Of a stretch of DNA of 64,000 nucleotides, positions 1 to 14,300 are shown in pieces; positions within the stretch are counted from its first letter, which is position 1; every line of letters begins with the position of its first letter. This DNA comes from Schistosoma haematobium. Its lineage: Eukaryota; Platyhelminthes; Trematoda; Strigeidida; Schistosomatidae. Below the pieces are notes generated by a model, which saw only the letters and a list, made by a program, of their open reading frames with translations, ran no database searches and was not told the origin of the DNA. The stretch spans positions 92,351,364-92,415,363 of the forward strand of contig NC_067196.1 of assembly GCF_000699445.3 (NCBI RefSeq), written 5' to 3'. The translations under genes and the position numbers were made by a program.

Positions 1-1
1 T

Positions 2-271
2 CTCGAGCTACTGAATTCTAACTGCCGATCACTAATCAACAAAGTGGACTATCTGCAATTCCTACTTAGTCAAAATACGTATCGTAATTGTGGTGTCATC
101 ACAATTCAAGAATCTTGGTTGAATGATTTACAAGATGACTGCCTTGTATCACTATGTGATTTTAAAATTTATCGTCAGGATCGATCGAACAATAAAAAAA
201 GGTGTGGTGGCGGTGTAGCTACGTTTGTAAACATAAACTGGTTAGTATACTTTTTCACTAGTTCCAATTAA
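2..271 (+). pseudogene. CR1/Jockey-type retrotransposon endonuclease fragment
   Basis: An open frame enters from the left edge. It reads NCRSLINK, then a VITIQESWLND block, then RQDRSNNKKR and GGGVATFVN, which is the N-terminal layout of the apurinic-type endonuclease of CR1/Jockey non-LTR elements. It is a fragment with no start, and the frame is lost after about 250. Related scraps lie at 20975-21110 (minus) and 39875-40110 (plus). Confidence 0.6.
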
Positions 272-699
272 ACTCATTTTATCAACAACAAAAAAATGTC
301 GAAGTTCACCGATCAGTGCCAATAATCATCTACCTGGTAGTGATAGATGATTATTATTATTGTTGTTGTTGAGCTCTTGCAATAATTTTCTGTGCCAATA
401 ACTGTCTACAGAGTGTATCTGTAATTTCAGAAACATTCATTTATGGAAGATTATTTCTTTAACATAAATACACCAGTTTTATCGATTATCTAACGACCTA
501 CGTATATATGTAAATATTTTATGTAGTTTGTTTAACAGATTAGTGATTGAATTGATAAATATGTTTTACAAATTTCGGGATCTTCGCTTAAAGCCCATTC
601 AGGGTTCCTACCGGTCCTAGGCACGGCTAAAAAAGGTAGTTTTCTCATAGATTTCATAACCCAAACTTGTATACAAAAAACTCACAATAGTTACTAACT

Positions 700-1185
700 A
701 GGGATAAACATTTAAACTAATTATACCATTCCATGTGAGTTCAAGGGTTTTTATACAAGAGTGAAGTCGAGAGTCTCTAGAATCCACGAGGCCGATACCG
801 TTTCTGTTAATCACACCAATAATTAATACAGGGGCATAGAATGTGTGGACAATGTGTGAGACTGATAGACCATCCAGGCAATCACATAAATAAAAAAAGC
901 AAAATCTAAACGCTATTAGAATGAGTGATACACATTGGATCCTATCTCGATAGAAAAGAGAAAATATAAAGAGGGCTTTTATTATATTCTTGCGTTGAAG
1001 AAGAAAATGTCCTATTGTGGTGTTTGAATGAACTAATGATTCCTTTATAGTTGTTGAATGTTTGATTTCGAATTCCAAATACAGTACATTCGTTTGTGCT
1101 TATCTAGTACTTCTTGATCCGATTACATTATTTCTGGGATTCTTAGTTCGTACTATAGTTCAAATACTACTAATAATCACACAAG
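700..1185. repeat. Interspersed repeat, unclassified
   Basis: Positions about 1015-1180 are an inverted diverged copy of 24170-24310, and part of the same unit recurs at 59940-60030. The 126-codon open frame on the minus strand resembles no protein I know and is probably fortuitous. The class of repeat is not clear. Confidence 0.4.
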
Positions 1186-1226
1186 AGCAATAATCAAGTA
1201 CTTTCCAGAATGAAAAATAATCTCAA

Positions 1227-1739
1227 TGTTATATCCCGACGAGAATTATGAGTGGTAACTGTTGGAATCTATTTCTGAAATAATACTATACAGATATTTC
1301 TACGGCATAATTGTTAAGTAACTAAACTATGAATATTTATATTTCTCTTATTATAAGCCTTATTTTGACCTATGAACTGTTGTTATACGATTTACCATTC
1401 TTGAGTTATGTCCAGTCTACTAATTGCTATCTCCCACATTCACAGCCACATTTGGCTAATTCTTGTAAAAATGTTGTTTCCTATTTTATGGTTCGATGTG
1501 GTCTGTTTGGTTTGTATATAACCGCAGTATGTTTGAAATAAATGATTCATATCGTGGAGGCTGAGATTGTTGTTCTGCACTCAACAGGCAGGGCTAGGTG
1601 GAAAGCAGAATCAATAAAGACTCTAGACAGCTCTTACTTGTTTTATGTGTCATTGGTCTAGTCGATAAATCGCTGTTCTCTAATTGGTTGTATCATTAAT
1701 TATATATGTGTATAGAATACAAGGCCAGAAGTTATAACA
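1227..1739 (+). repeat. LTR-like repeat (possible solo LTR)
   Basis: The block starts TGTTATA and ends TATAACA, a perfect 7-bp terminal inverted repeat of the TG...CA type. Inside are a TATA-like stretch (near 1515) and AATAAA signals (near 1540 and 1613). The head sequence TGTTATATCCCGA recurs at 9159. The flanks (CTCAA and CGTAA) are only similar, so no clean target duplication is seen. Confidence 0.4.
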
Positions 1740-1787
1740 CGTAACAACTGTCCAATCTAAATATTGTTTAAAATGAAAAGTAATTAA

Positions 1788-1862
1788 TCAGTGTTTCCAG
1801 GTTTCCAAAGGTGATGGTCTAACATCAATCGGTTCACGATCTCAATCAAAAATTAATCATAT
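1788..1862 (+). repeat. Family A hammerhead repeat, 3' fragment
   Basis: The TTCCAGGTTTCCAAAGG and GGTCTAACATCAATCGGTTC blocks match the 3' part of the family A repeats described at 4188-4500. Confidence 0.5.
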
Positions 1863-2217
1863 AATGCATAGATAATGAACTTTTGAAACCTACAATAACT
1901 TCAATTCAGTATGAAATGAATCAATCTTTTATTCGAATGCTGATGAAATAGAGAAGAAAAAGTCTATTCTATGAACAATTAAAAAGTAGTAAATGTATTA
2001 AATTAAAAATTATTTTTTCTACTGATGAAGCAGAATTTAAACAAATTCAGAAACAAAAAAACAAATTGTTGTTGTGTATACAGAACTTTGGGGATTGTCA
2101 ACAACAACAACAACAACGCCAACAACAACAAAAAGAGGTTGTTACTAAGGCAAATTTCAAAAAAATATTTGCTGTAGTTTCCATGATCAAAACATTTTCA
2201 ATTTGAACAATAATTAT

Positions 2218-2316
2218 TTATTCACTCTCATTTCGTTTCATTATTTCTGGATTAAAATAACGCCAGATATAAATTTTTCCATCATTTGATGCAGAAAATA
2301 AATAATCACCATAAAT
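2218..2316 (-). CDS. WDR86: WDR86-like gene, exon 5 (WD repeat 8, stop)
   Basis: Acceptor AAATAG at 2317, then [18 protein letters not shown] and a short polar tail [11 protein letters not shown] before TAA (2220-2218). The sequence AATAAA overlaps the stop codon (plus 2217-2222), so a very short 3' UTR is possible. Confidence 0.83.
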   Translation of the reverse strand: MYGDYLFSASNDGKIYIWRYFNPEIMKRNESE

Positions 2317-5300
2317 CTATTTGTGGTGAAGGTTGAAAGTATATTTTAATCAACATTTTTATACTACTTATAAATATTAAAAGTAATATAAATTGTATTC
2401 AATAAAAATGATGATGGTAACATGAAAATTATTTTTATGAAAAAATTTATAAAATTTGATTAAATGTTTTAACAAAAAACAATCAATAAATGGTTAAAAG
2501 ATTTACAAATCAATAATAATTTACACATTTAACTTTCGTGGTGAGACTATAATTTATGGATGAACTGATCAGATATAAGATAACAGAACTTGGATTTTGG
2601 CGCGAAATTCATTCATCCATTTGGTCAAATAGAGGTTTTGGCATTATAGTTGATATCAGTTTGTGATGAAAACTCTAAATCTAATTCTTAACCCTAACGA
2701 TGAACTGTAAATCACAATCCGAAGTCTTCAAACTAATTCATAACTTTGATTTGGTTTTAGTTATTAGGTGAACATTCTCAAAGTCACTTTAGTGTCGCTC
2801 AAATGTTGTCCATAAATTATAATCTCATTGCTTTTATATTATTATCAGCTAAGAGATTTTATAATGATTTCGGTGTAAAGTACCTTCAGTTTAGATGTAA
2901 ACTTTTAAAACAAGCAAACTATATCAATCAGATCAGTTCATGATAGTCGTGTTACCTATTCAGTTTTCCGAACTGATATCCAGTTGTTTGTAATAAATTA
3001 TTCTTGTATATTTAGCTGTAATGGTAGTTTATATCTATATTAAGTTATAAGGTATTTTCTAAGTAACACTACAAATCTTCTAATAAAATTCTCCATTCAG
3101 TTTTTTTTTTATTAGGATACTTGGTCTTATAGAGCCTCGCATCTCTTATATATAGAGATGATGTTCAACTATTGTGGTCGTATTACTTAATTACTTACTT
3201 ACGCCTGTTACTCCTCGTGAAGGAGCATAGGCCGCTCACCAGCATTCTCCATCCAACCCTGTTCTGGGCAATCCTTTCTAGCTCCGTCCAGTTGTAATTC
3301 ATCGTTTTCATATCTGCTTCTATTTCCCGACGTAATGTGTTCTTTGGCCTTCCTCTTTTCCGCTTCCCTTCACGATTCCAAGTTAGGGTTTGCCCCGTGA
3401 TGCAGTTTGATGATTTGTGTAATGTATGTTCTATCCATTTCCATGGACTTTTCCTAATTTCCTCTTCAGCTGGAAGCTGGTTTGTTCTCTCCCAGAGAAG
3501 GCTGTTGCTGATGGTATCCGGCCAATGGATGTTGAGTATCTTGCGTAGACAGCTATTTATAAATACTTGTACTTTCTTGATTGTGGTTGTTGTAGTTCTC
3601 CAAGTTTCAGCTCCATACAGTAGAACTGCCTTGACGTTCGTATTGAAGATTGTGACTTTGATATTGGTTGAAAGTTGTTTTGAGTTCCACATGTTCTTTA
3701 ATTGTAGGAATGCGACCCTTGCTTTGCCAATCCTCGCCTTTACGTCTGCATCGGATCCTCCTTGTTCATCGATGATGCTTCCCAGGTATGTCAAAGACTC
3801 TACATCTTCCAGAGTTTCGCCATCAAGAGTGATTGGATTTCTGTTTTCCGCTTTGAATTTGAGGACCTTGGTTTTCCCCTTGTGTATGCTGAGGCCTACT
3901 GATGCAGAGACTTCTGTTAGTCGAGGTCTATAATTTTAGCAGGTAACTCTCTTTTGGATAACTCAAATCAGTAAATGTTATAACAAAGTGTACTAAAGAT
4001 AGACTATCATTCACTCATATACGGAAAAGAATATATAGAACGAGCATTGAACAACGAAAGCAAGTAAATTTTTAAAATATTCACCTAAGATTGCTATGTT
4101 ATGTCTTGTTTGACGAATTCAACATTTAGTAAGATTTTTAACTTTCATATGGATAGATCAGCATTGTCTGACTAACTACTAAGTATTTGATTGAGATCAT
4201 GAACCGACTAATGTTAGACCACCATTGAAAACCTGGAAGCATAGGACGGCCGTTTCGTTTAATCGCGGGACTCCCCAGCAGTGAGTATCCACGATTCTCC
4301 TCGCAGCATTCAAACCTTCAGTCTCGCGCGCGAACACTCAACCTCTAGACTACTGAGCGAGGAGGATCGTGGATGCGCACTTTCGAGGAGTTCTATAATA
4401 GAACGAAACGGCCCTCCAGTGCTTCCAGGTTTCCAATGGTGGTTTAACATCAATTGGTTCATGATCTCAATCAAAAACTTAATAATCTCCACAACCCAAT
4501 ACTGATAACGACTAAGTACTTTATTTTACAGTGTCCATCTTACCTTACTTTTTTCTTAATCATCAAGAAAACCCCTGTTTATCAGATCATTATTTAGCTA
4601 GATAAAAGTGAGCAATTAATTTAGTCTTACTGCTGTTGGGTCGGCTTCTGAGAACTACGAAAGAGCCTTCAGATGTCCCAAAGGAACCGAAGAGTTTCTA
4701 TCCAATCAGAGCGTGATGAAGTTTTCTAGAATATCAACGTGGCATGCTACTATTAGACAGTAGCATAACATGCCTCTTTGCGGATTGTCTGAATTATGTG
4801 TTGATATGATAAACACTAATATCTATGAAAACCCATGATTTTCTGTACATTTTGATTCTTACACAAGAGACACTTCTCCAGTCTTCTTCTGTCATCTGAT
4901 TTACGACTGTGAGGGTCCTATACGTTCGAGTTCCGTAGTTGTATACTGTATTCTGCGTTAATCAAGTAGAGTACTTAAAAGTCACTCACACAAAATTAGA
5001 TAAAATGATGGCTTTTAATGGTGATCTAGCTTCAATTGACTCATAAAGTAAACTATAAAATTACTATAATATCTACAAAAAAACCCTTCTGATATGATAC
5101 AACATATACTCACTACTGATGGTCTGAAAGAGGTATTTCCTGGAGTTCTAATGTGAAGCAGTGACCAGTAGAGTTCAATCAAGTGTGTTGTGAGATAGTA
5201 ACTCGTTGAAGACAATGATGGATGTGTCACTCAATTTCCTGGATTAGTTGAAGTTAGAAATTAACATTGTTGGATGCAGGCCGACTCATTGGTCTAGTGG

Positions 5301-8300
5301 TTAAACGCTAGCATGCGAGTCTGTTAGGTCGTGAGTTGGAATCTGGCAGGATGGGATCGTGGATACGCACTGCTGAGGATTCTCATAATAGGACGAAACG
5401 GTGGTCCAGTGCTTCCAGATTCTCCATAGTGGTCTCGTTTCAACTGACTCATGATCTTAACTATTAAAACTCACCAACTGTTAGATACTCCATTGTATCT
5501 ATTGTTAAAAGTATTATGTACGAAAAAGTTGACCAGAATCACTATCAACATATATGTAATTTATGCGTTATACACAATGTTAAACATATTTACCTTGAAT
5601 GTAACACAACTTTCATGATTTGGATGAATTAACTTCTTTAATAGTTCACCTGTTTTTTCATCAAACAATCTTACACATCCATCACTACAAGCAGTAATCA
5701 CTAAAAAATATTGTTGTTGTTGTTGGTTTGAAAAAGTAATAACAAAATTCATTTAAGTAGTATATAAAGTAACGTAGTTATATAAGTGACTAAGCAAAAT
5801 ACTATAAATGAATGATAGTTTTAAAAAAAAGACAAATGAGAACAAGTTATGAGATGTTGGGGAAGATTTGTAGCTCAGGTGGATGATTTCGGTGGACTTT
5901 TGTTCTCAGACTTCTATCTGAAGCTTGTGCTGATGATGTTGTTCAGAAGAACGATGAAAGCTCCACGACTAAACCATACAGCTCAGAGAACAAAACTCCA
6001 CCGAGAACAAGTTAATTAAAGATTTCGTTAAGACTATGATTTATGGATGAACTGATCAGGTATAAGATAACAGGTCTTGGATTTTGGAGGGAAATTCACT
6101 CATCCATTTGATTAAATAAAGTTTTGACATTATAGGTGATATCAGTTCATGGTGAAAACTCCCCAAATCCAATTCCTATTCTTAACCATCAACTGTGAAT
6201 CATAATTCCGATTCCTCACACAGGTTAACAACCCTCATTTGGTCCTAGTTATTAAGTGGATACTCTCAAGGTCACTTTAACGTTGCTCAAAGGTCGTCCA
6301 TAAGTTATAGTCCCACTAAAATTACCACTGCTAATTATAGTATCGTTTACCAGTATATTGATATTTTAACATTATTCCATATTCAAACTAGTATACATAC
6401 TTATGCAAGTAATTTGGTAAGAGTATAAACTGTAATCAAATCTAAGGTAAGTATATTAGAATGTCAAGACAGTTTTACTGTAATGGATGAAAACTCAGAG
6501 AACTACCTTAACCATCATCTAGAAGATACAACTGTTTATTAACAGTTGTCTACACAAAATACTTCGAATCCGTTGGTCAGACACTAACGGTAACAACCTA
6601 GTTTGGGAGAGAACAAACCAAATTCCAACGCAGAAACAAATCAGGAAGAAGTGCTGGAAGTGGATAGGACACACATTGAGGAAAGCACCGAACTGCGTCA
6701 CAAGGCAAACCCTCACATAGAATCCTCAAGGCCAAATGAGGAGACGAGGAAAATCAAAAAACACCTTACCTCGGGAAATGGAGATAGACATGAGAAAAAT
6801 GAACAGAAATTGGATAGAACTAGAATGTAAGAACGACAACAGAATGGGTTGGAGAATGCTGATTAGCAACATATGCTCTATCAGGAGTAACAGGCGTTAA
6901 ATAAGTAAGTAAGTAAGTAAATATATTGGGAAGATGGTGATGATATGAATTGTCAAAATCTAATTTGGCAAGATTATTCAATACGATAAGTTCAATACTT
7001 TCTTCATCTTTCTCAACATCATCAATTAAATTAGAACATAAATTTCAATAGACAGTAAGTTGGGCAATAGCCCAGAATTCTTCAATAGTAATTTGATTAT
7101 CTATGCCGCTTACTAGACATTATTTTCACTTCTTCTAACCTATAAACCCTTCAATAATTTTGATGATTCAATTATTGAAATGGTTATTATGAATCAATCT
7201 TGTACACTAGTTGACAAAATAATAATTCTGTTTTTTTTGCAGCTTCATATGCAAAGAATCTTTAGATTGGTTTTATCCAATTCATGTCCATAGTCTACAA
7301 GACATGCCCTCACATGGAATCCTCAAGGTCAAATGAGGAGACGAGGAAAACCAAAGAACACATTACACCGGGAAATGGAGATAGACATGAGTAAAATGAA
7401 CAAGAATTGGATGGAATTAGAGAAGAAGCCTCAGGACAGAGTGAGTTGGAGAATGCTAGTCGGCGGTCTATGCACCATTGGGAGTAACAGGCGTAAGTAA
7501 GTAAGTAAGTAATGTCCATAGTCATCTACACTCATGGTTGCCAAGTACTATTTGTTGTTTTAATGAATAAGAAAAAAATAGGTTGGTGTGTATATATACA
7601 TATACTGACTCACTCATTCCTTCATGATTTCTAACATAATTCACTGAACGACTATGTTTTGAGAATACTCTTATTTGTTTACCAGTTTCTATAGACCATG
7701 ATCTTGCTGTATGATCAATACTTCCTGTATATAATATTTTATTATTAATCTGAAATTTTAGACAGTACAGTAAACAAAAAAGAAGAGATTAGTTCCACGT
7801 AGAAGTAATCAACTTGTGCATATTCCATTAAATATACCATGTAAAGTCAATCACAAAGTATTCAATACTGGTTAACTTAATCTATTGATTATATCAATAT
7901 AAATCGATTATGAATGAGATCTAGATGAACACGGTTTTGATTTCTAATCAATACTCAAAGACGGTAAATATTTTAACCCTAAACGAGGTTAGTAGGGGAT
8001 AGAATAACTTCATGATATGATCTGTCATCGTAACACTGATGTTTATAATCCGATAAGAATCATCGGTTCTCTGAAGACTGAAAATTGTTTTTGATGATAA
8101 GTTTCAACTACCATGAAACCTTGGTCTGAGTAAGTAATGTAGTTGTTAGGATACGGGTGCTAGATAAGGATGACAAATCGATTGATAAAGTTTTACTGCT
8201 TCATCAATTGACATGGCTGGGACATGTGTTACGTATGACCAACCCCCAACTGCCCCGACATGCGATGTTTCATGGTGTAGGATTAGGTTGGAAGAAATCT

Positions 8301-11300
8301 AGAGGCGGCCAGAACAAAACATGGTACAAATCCATGAAGTCACTGACAAGTGGACTGTGTGGGCCATGTTGGTAAGTGTAGACTACGTGGTTGGGATCTG
8401 AGAGATGAGAGCAACTGATGGTTAGAGACCTTGAATGATATGGCTCAAAATCGTTTGTAATGACGCAGATGCATCAACTCTTTGTGTTCTTCCAAATTCT
8501 AATCTTCTGAATTATTCATATCCTTTTCTTTTTTCTCTTTCCAAATGTATTTCACTGGATCATACTCTTTGAATAACACCTTCAAATGCTAATCTTTCCG
8601 GTGACTGCTTATACTTTTACTATCTCTACCACTGTGAGATTTGAATCGACAATTGTGTCGCTGTGCTACTGTGATATGTCAACTGGAACTGATGTACATA
8701 CGTACGACGTTATACATTTTCATTGACTGACTGACTGACTGAAGCCTTAGTCCAGATCTGCATGCCAATTTCTTATTACTAACTAATACGTTATGGTTTG
8801 TAAATGATTTATACTGAATACTTAACATGCCTAAAAGATACTAACTTTTAATCTGTTGACGAACTCCTTCAGTAATTTTACGTCACCAACATTAACATTA
8901 TTTTATTAACCAAAGATAGATTCGTTGTTACCAAGTAACACAATGTATTTTATGTTCATTAATCAAAAAAGATAAGCAAAATAAGATAGTTACATGGTAC
9001 ATTTTTCTCTCTCCTTGAGATGATGAGACAGGGATGTTGGTGGAGTATGTAGGTATCGAATAAGTCGTGTAACCAAATGAATATTAATGTATATCATTCA
9101 GATTTAAATGGGAGTACATATGTACTTTGTTAATTAAAGATTCAACCTGTGTCAATATTGTTATATCCCGATAACAATCATGAATGGTAACTGTTGGAAT
9201 CCATTTTTGGAATAATACTATATGTTGTGACTTTATGTCCGGCTTTTTCTCGCGTGATTTACCATCAATCAAAATACGACTTATACAATCTTAGCACTGT
9301 GCCATATAATACTGAATCCTACTGCTCTCAATAGAAAAGAAGACCATAGCATACATCCTACTTAGTCTATCTATCCTAGCCACCTTGTTTGATACCAGTG
9401 GAGTTCAACCAGGTTTGTTGTGAGATAGTAACTCACTGAAGACAATGGTGTACGGTGACGCAATTTCGTGGATTGGTTGAAGTTAGACATTAACACCATT
9501 GGATGCCGGCTCAGTGGTCTAGTTGGTTAGGTCCTGGGTTCGAGTCCCGCGGGGTACGGGATCGTGGGTTCGCACCGACGGAGGGTCCCGCACTAGGGCG
9601 AGACGGTCGTCTAGTGCTTCCAGATTTTCCATGATGGTCTAGCTTCAATCGACTCATGATTTCAACAAGTGAAATTTGTAAAAATCTACACAAAACCCAT
9701 TCTGATAATTCATTTATAGCCAATTTAGGGTTTGTCCGATGAGACTGTCATTTAGAGACGACCTTTAAGCAACACTAAAGTGACCTTGAGAGTGTTCACT
9801 AGATAACCAGAACCAAATGAGGGTTATAAATCAGTGTGAAGAATTAGAATTATGATTTACAGTTGATAGTTAGGGGTTAGAAATTAGATTTAAGGTTTTC
9901 ATCACGAACTGATATCGACTATATTGCCAAAACTCTATTTAACCAAATGGATGAGTAAATTTCTCTCTAAAATCCGAGACGTGTTATCTTATACTTGATC
10001 AGTTCATCCATAAATTATAGTCTCACCGTTCTTCCTTACTGAATCAGTTTAACTTTAACGGTTTACATGGATACTTGCCTCAGAAATAAGCAGCAACAAC
10101 AACAACAAAAAAAGGAATCAAGGGAATCACAAATTCTAGATTACATTACTGAACCTACTTACATGCATAGAGATAATGGTTCCTTTATGTCCAACAAATA
10201 TAAATTGTTGTATTCCAGATTCTGTAAACCAACTACGTATAGTATTATCAATCGAAGCTGTTAATAGAATTTCACCATCTTTAATTATTTCCATTACTGT
10301 AATTGGTTGTGTATGACCTTCAAAAGTAACAACACATTTTGATGTTTTAAGACTCCATGATTTAGCAGTTCGATCCGCTGATCCTGTATAGACACGTTCA
10401 AAATTTCCAGCAGTTGAAAGCATTTCAGAATTATTATCATTTCGAAATACATTTGTTACAGTACCATAATAAGCAATTGCATTGACAAGACGTGTATGCC
10501 CTTTGAATATATTCAATATTGCACCTGTATGGAAATTCCAACAAATGGCTGTTTTATCTTGTGATCCACTTATAATATAGTCGTTGACGCATATAATTTT
10601 TCTCACCACATCTTTATGGCCTACAAATACCTTAAAAAAAAACATATTTAAAGGAATTAAAGTTTGAAGAAATTGATTTTTTTTTTCATCTATACTGAAA
10701 GTACAACTGTGATGTGAGCTACTTATATCCACAAAAGTAGTATATAACAATGATCAAACATAGATTGTATTACAATGAAAGATCAAAAGGAAAAGAACTC
10801 GAACGGAAAACAATTAGTATGAAAATGCATGAACAATGAAATCTGAGACAATGGACTGATATTTTCCAAATTAACTATTTAATGAAATGTTCTGTAATTT
10901 TGTGCTCAAATACATTCGATTATCCCCACTCGTATTCTTGTTCAATACACAAGCAGTAGTGGAAATATGTATGATGGATGGTTGAAATTAGTTCCAAATA
11001 ACTTTACTATATATGCGTACTTTTTGCCACAGATCGATTTCGGCATAGGCACAGTTGAAGATCAGAGAGCCTTAGACAGTTATTTCTTCCTAGTATAAAA
11101 TGTTTTGGTTTATTGTTAGTCGAAGTTCATTTAGGCCAATACAAAATGGATACGTTGTAGTGTCGGTTATTATATTAAGCCCATACACCTTATTCTAGCT
11201 TTTAGACAGCCTATTCTATTCATTCTACTTCAGTCACATTCTGATCTTGTTCATTAGCCGCTTATCAATCTTGGCTGTGTTTATATGAGCGCATAGGTGT

Positions 11301-14300
11301 ATGTACACATTGATTATCCCATTACTCATCACATGTCTGTAACTTATTGCTTAACGTTTGGTTAAACGGGAGTTGGCTTACCCACCATCTCCAATGGGCG
11401 TCATTTCTCTTCTCTCTATTCTATTCGCTTCATATACAAAATATATGTATTCACAAGTTCATTCTCGTTATTTGACTTATTTAATTCCATTATTGACTAA
11501 CATGATTTAAGTCGATGGATTATATACGAGGATAGACGACATATATATTTCAACAACAATCATCATTACGATCACCTTGGAGTCAGATGTTGAGCCACCA
11601 AAGTGGAGAGCCCTTTCGACAACATCGTTCGATCTAAATGACAACAAAATTAAAGGTCTCCACAACGTTAACACAACTTTATAAACAATTATATCAACAT
11701 GAACCTACTCGAAATCTTTTTATCAATGGCTACCGTGACAACACATACCTCTTCAGATTACCCATATATAAACAATGACGAGATGTTTTACACTGAGATA
11801 CTTACATTTATTGTTTGTTAATCAAAAAACGTCATTGACATATTTAGTTGCCACCGTTCATGATATTACTTTATCAACTGAGATTATAAGAGTAACTGTG
11901 CCCAGCTTTTCATTTGCATATAGTAGTCATTGAGTTATTTTTTGTTTATACATATACATTATTCACAATTAAGGAACGTCTGGAACTCAAAGCAACTGTC
12001 AACCAACACCAAGGTCAGGATTTTCAATACAAATGTCAAGACAGTTCTACTGTATGGGGCAGAAACCTGGAGAACTACAAAAGCCATCATCCAGAAAATA
12101 CAGGTGTTTATTAACAATTGTCTACGCAAAATACTTCAGATCCGTTGGCCGGACACTATTAGCAACAACGTACTGTGGGAGAGAACAAACCAGATCCCAG
12201 CGGAGGAAGAAATCAGGAAGAAGCGCTGCAAGTGGATAGGACATACATTGAGGAAAGCACCCAATTGCATCACAAGACAAGCCCCCACATGGAATCCTCA
12301 AGGCCAAACGAGTAGACGAGGAAGACCAAAGAACACATTACACCGAGAAATGAATATAGGCATGAGAAAAATGAACAAGAATTGGATGGAATTGGAAAAG
12401 AAGGCCCAGGACAGAGTGGGTTGGAGAATGCCTGTCGGCAGCCTATGCTCCATTAGGAGTAACAGGCGTAAGTAAGTAAGTAAGTAAGTAAGTAATAATC
12501 ATCTCACTAGATTTGTACCTATGAGCTGAGATCGGATGTTTGACTTATGAATGATCATCCACAAAAACGCTTATTCACAAATGTAAGTTAATCTAAAATG
12601 TAGAAATTTATACATTTGAACGTTTTCAGATTACATAACTGATCGTTTATCAGTAAAAAACAAACAAACAAACAAAATCCTGTTAGTATTAGGAGCGTAT
12701 TCAGCTTATTTACAATTTGCAAGTCTATTAGGTTCACATTTGATGTTCATGAGTAATTGTTAATGTATTAAACAAAAATAAGGAAATCAGAAAATGATCA
12801 GTATAGGGGTTGTGGAGATGATTAAGTTTTTCCATTGAGATCATGAATTGATTGATGTTAGATGAGTGCTTCCAGGTTTTCAATGGTGGTCTAACATCAG
12901 TCCGTTCATGATCTTAATAAAAAAAAACTCAGTAAATAATATTGTAGTTCAAGTGTTTTGAAATCTTCTAAAGATCATGGAAATTTATTCTTGAACATTG
13001 AAATCTTACACCACAATTTTGGATATCAGGATTTCAGTTCTGATAACTCCATAGTTGGATGTACCTGCATCTCAGAGTTGATACAAACGGTATTGAGGTC
13101 GAGTCTCAAAGTGAACATGAAGTCTGAGATGCAAGTATATCCAGATGACGAGTTCCAAATAGGATGAAACGCACGTCCTGGATTCCACTGCTAGCCACTA
13201 TCCATATTTGCATATAATGCTTGTGAATTAAGGCAATATCGATGCAATACGCACAGTATACATATAGTGATCAATTGCAGTCCTAAATAACAATGGGAAG
13301 ATTCAAACAAACAATTTCATGTGAATTTATATCATCAGATAGATACCATAAGTTGTATTGTTGTAATAGAGATATATAAGATCAAGTTACATCTCTATCT
13401 ATGTCTATCCGTGATACAATTGTAGTGACCTACTTTTACCAAGAGAACGCGATTGATTTAATGGAAACAATTATTATTATTATAACCAATTGTACCATTG
13501 ATTGTTTTACTGTACTTGCTTGTTTATCTGTAATAAAGACATTCTTCCTTCCTTAGATTATGACCTTGCACGGGTTTGGTTACGCTCGGTAACCACGCTT
13601 GTACTCTTTTGGCACGATCTCTGTATTCTTTCGATACCACGATATCGCCAACAAATACATCTCGACTACAGCCATCAACTTCCTTCTGATATTTCGCTTA
13701 CGGGGGATTTTATCGGTTAACTGGCACGTAGTCTTCTTGTAGTGGTATTCATAGTCAATTTCGACTTGACACCACTCTACACAATTATGACATATAGCTT
13801 AGTTTTTAAGTATTATTCAGGTATGGTAAAACTCATGAGTTTTAATTGTTTAATTAACTCGTTACTGATTGTTGATTTAAACACTATTTTTAAAAACTCA
13901 ACTGAATAAGTCTCTTAACTAATGTTAATATCAGGTTAATATGTGAGTGAATTTCAAGTTTAGGTCTCTTTGTATGATCCATTATGATAGTGGTAGTAGG
14001 TCAATAATGATGACGTAATAGTATTAGCCGTATTAATACCTGATCAATGAATTCGAAATATGAGACAACTACTTTTTCGATGTCATTGGATGATCTTTCT
14101 AAGTAATCTTGATAATCGAATACATAAGTTGTCGTCATATTGTTTCTGGAGTTCGATTTTACTACATCTATTATTAGTGTATGGTGATGTGTTACTTTTC
14201 ATTATCATTATATTTTTGTGTGGGCTGTGATACTGCCCAAGTGCCCATAACGAAGCAGATGTTTTTCTTAGGGGGCCACACCCCGAGCCTTTAACCTAAA

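Noticed and set aside
698..1078. 126-codon open frame on the minus strand
   Set aside because: It lies in an interspersed repeat and has no domain-like sequence.
2099..2131. CAA triplet run as a coding polyglutamine tract (also 10087-10110 and 20086-20122)
   Set aside because: Flanks contain stops in all frames; these are simple repeats.
3337..3933. 198-codon plus-strand frame, and the similar 264-codon minus frame at 42775-43569
   Set aside because: Both are antisense shadows of the GTAA-type reverse transcriptase, seen in two unrelated copies.
5561..5752. Reading WDR86-like exon 4 as a separate 63-codon gene
   Set aside because: The Met and Gln-run lie in the intron; the blade only makes sense when joined to exons 3 and 5.
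6900..6920. TAAG/GTAA runs as telomeric or CRISPR-like repeats
   Set aside because: They are 3' tails of RTE copies; no spaced direct repeats of CRISPR type occur.
7595..7613. GTTAGA or GTATAT as donor of WDR86-like exon 3
   Set aside because: Only GTGAGT at 7613 keeps the frame into exon 4.
9500..9560. tRNA-like sequences with good A and B boxes (also at 5.3, 16.9, 21.6, 25.4 and 62.6 kb)
   Set aside because: They do not fold as full cloverleafs and sit at the same place in every family A or C repeat, so they are SINE heads, not tRNA genes.
9570..9620. Active hammerhead in the 9.6-kb family A copy
   Set aside because: Both core boxes are mutated (CGGAGGG, GAGAC).
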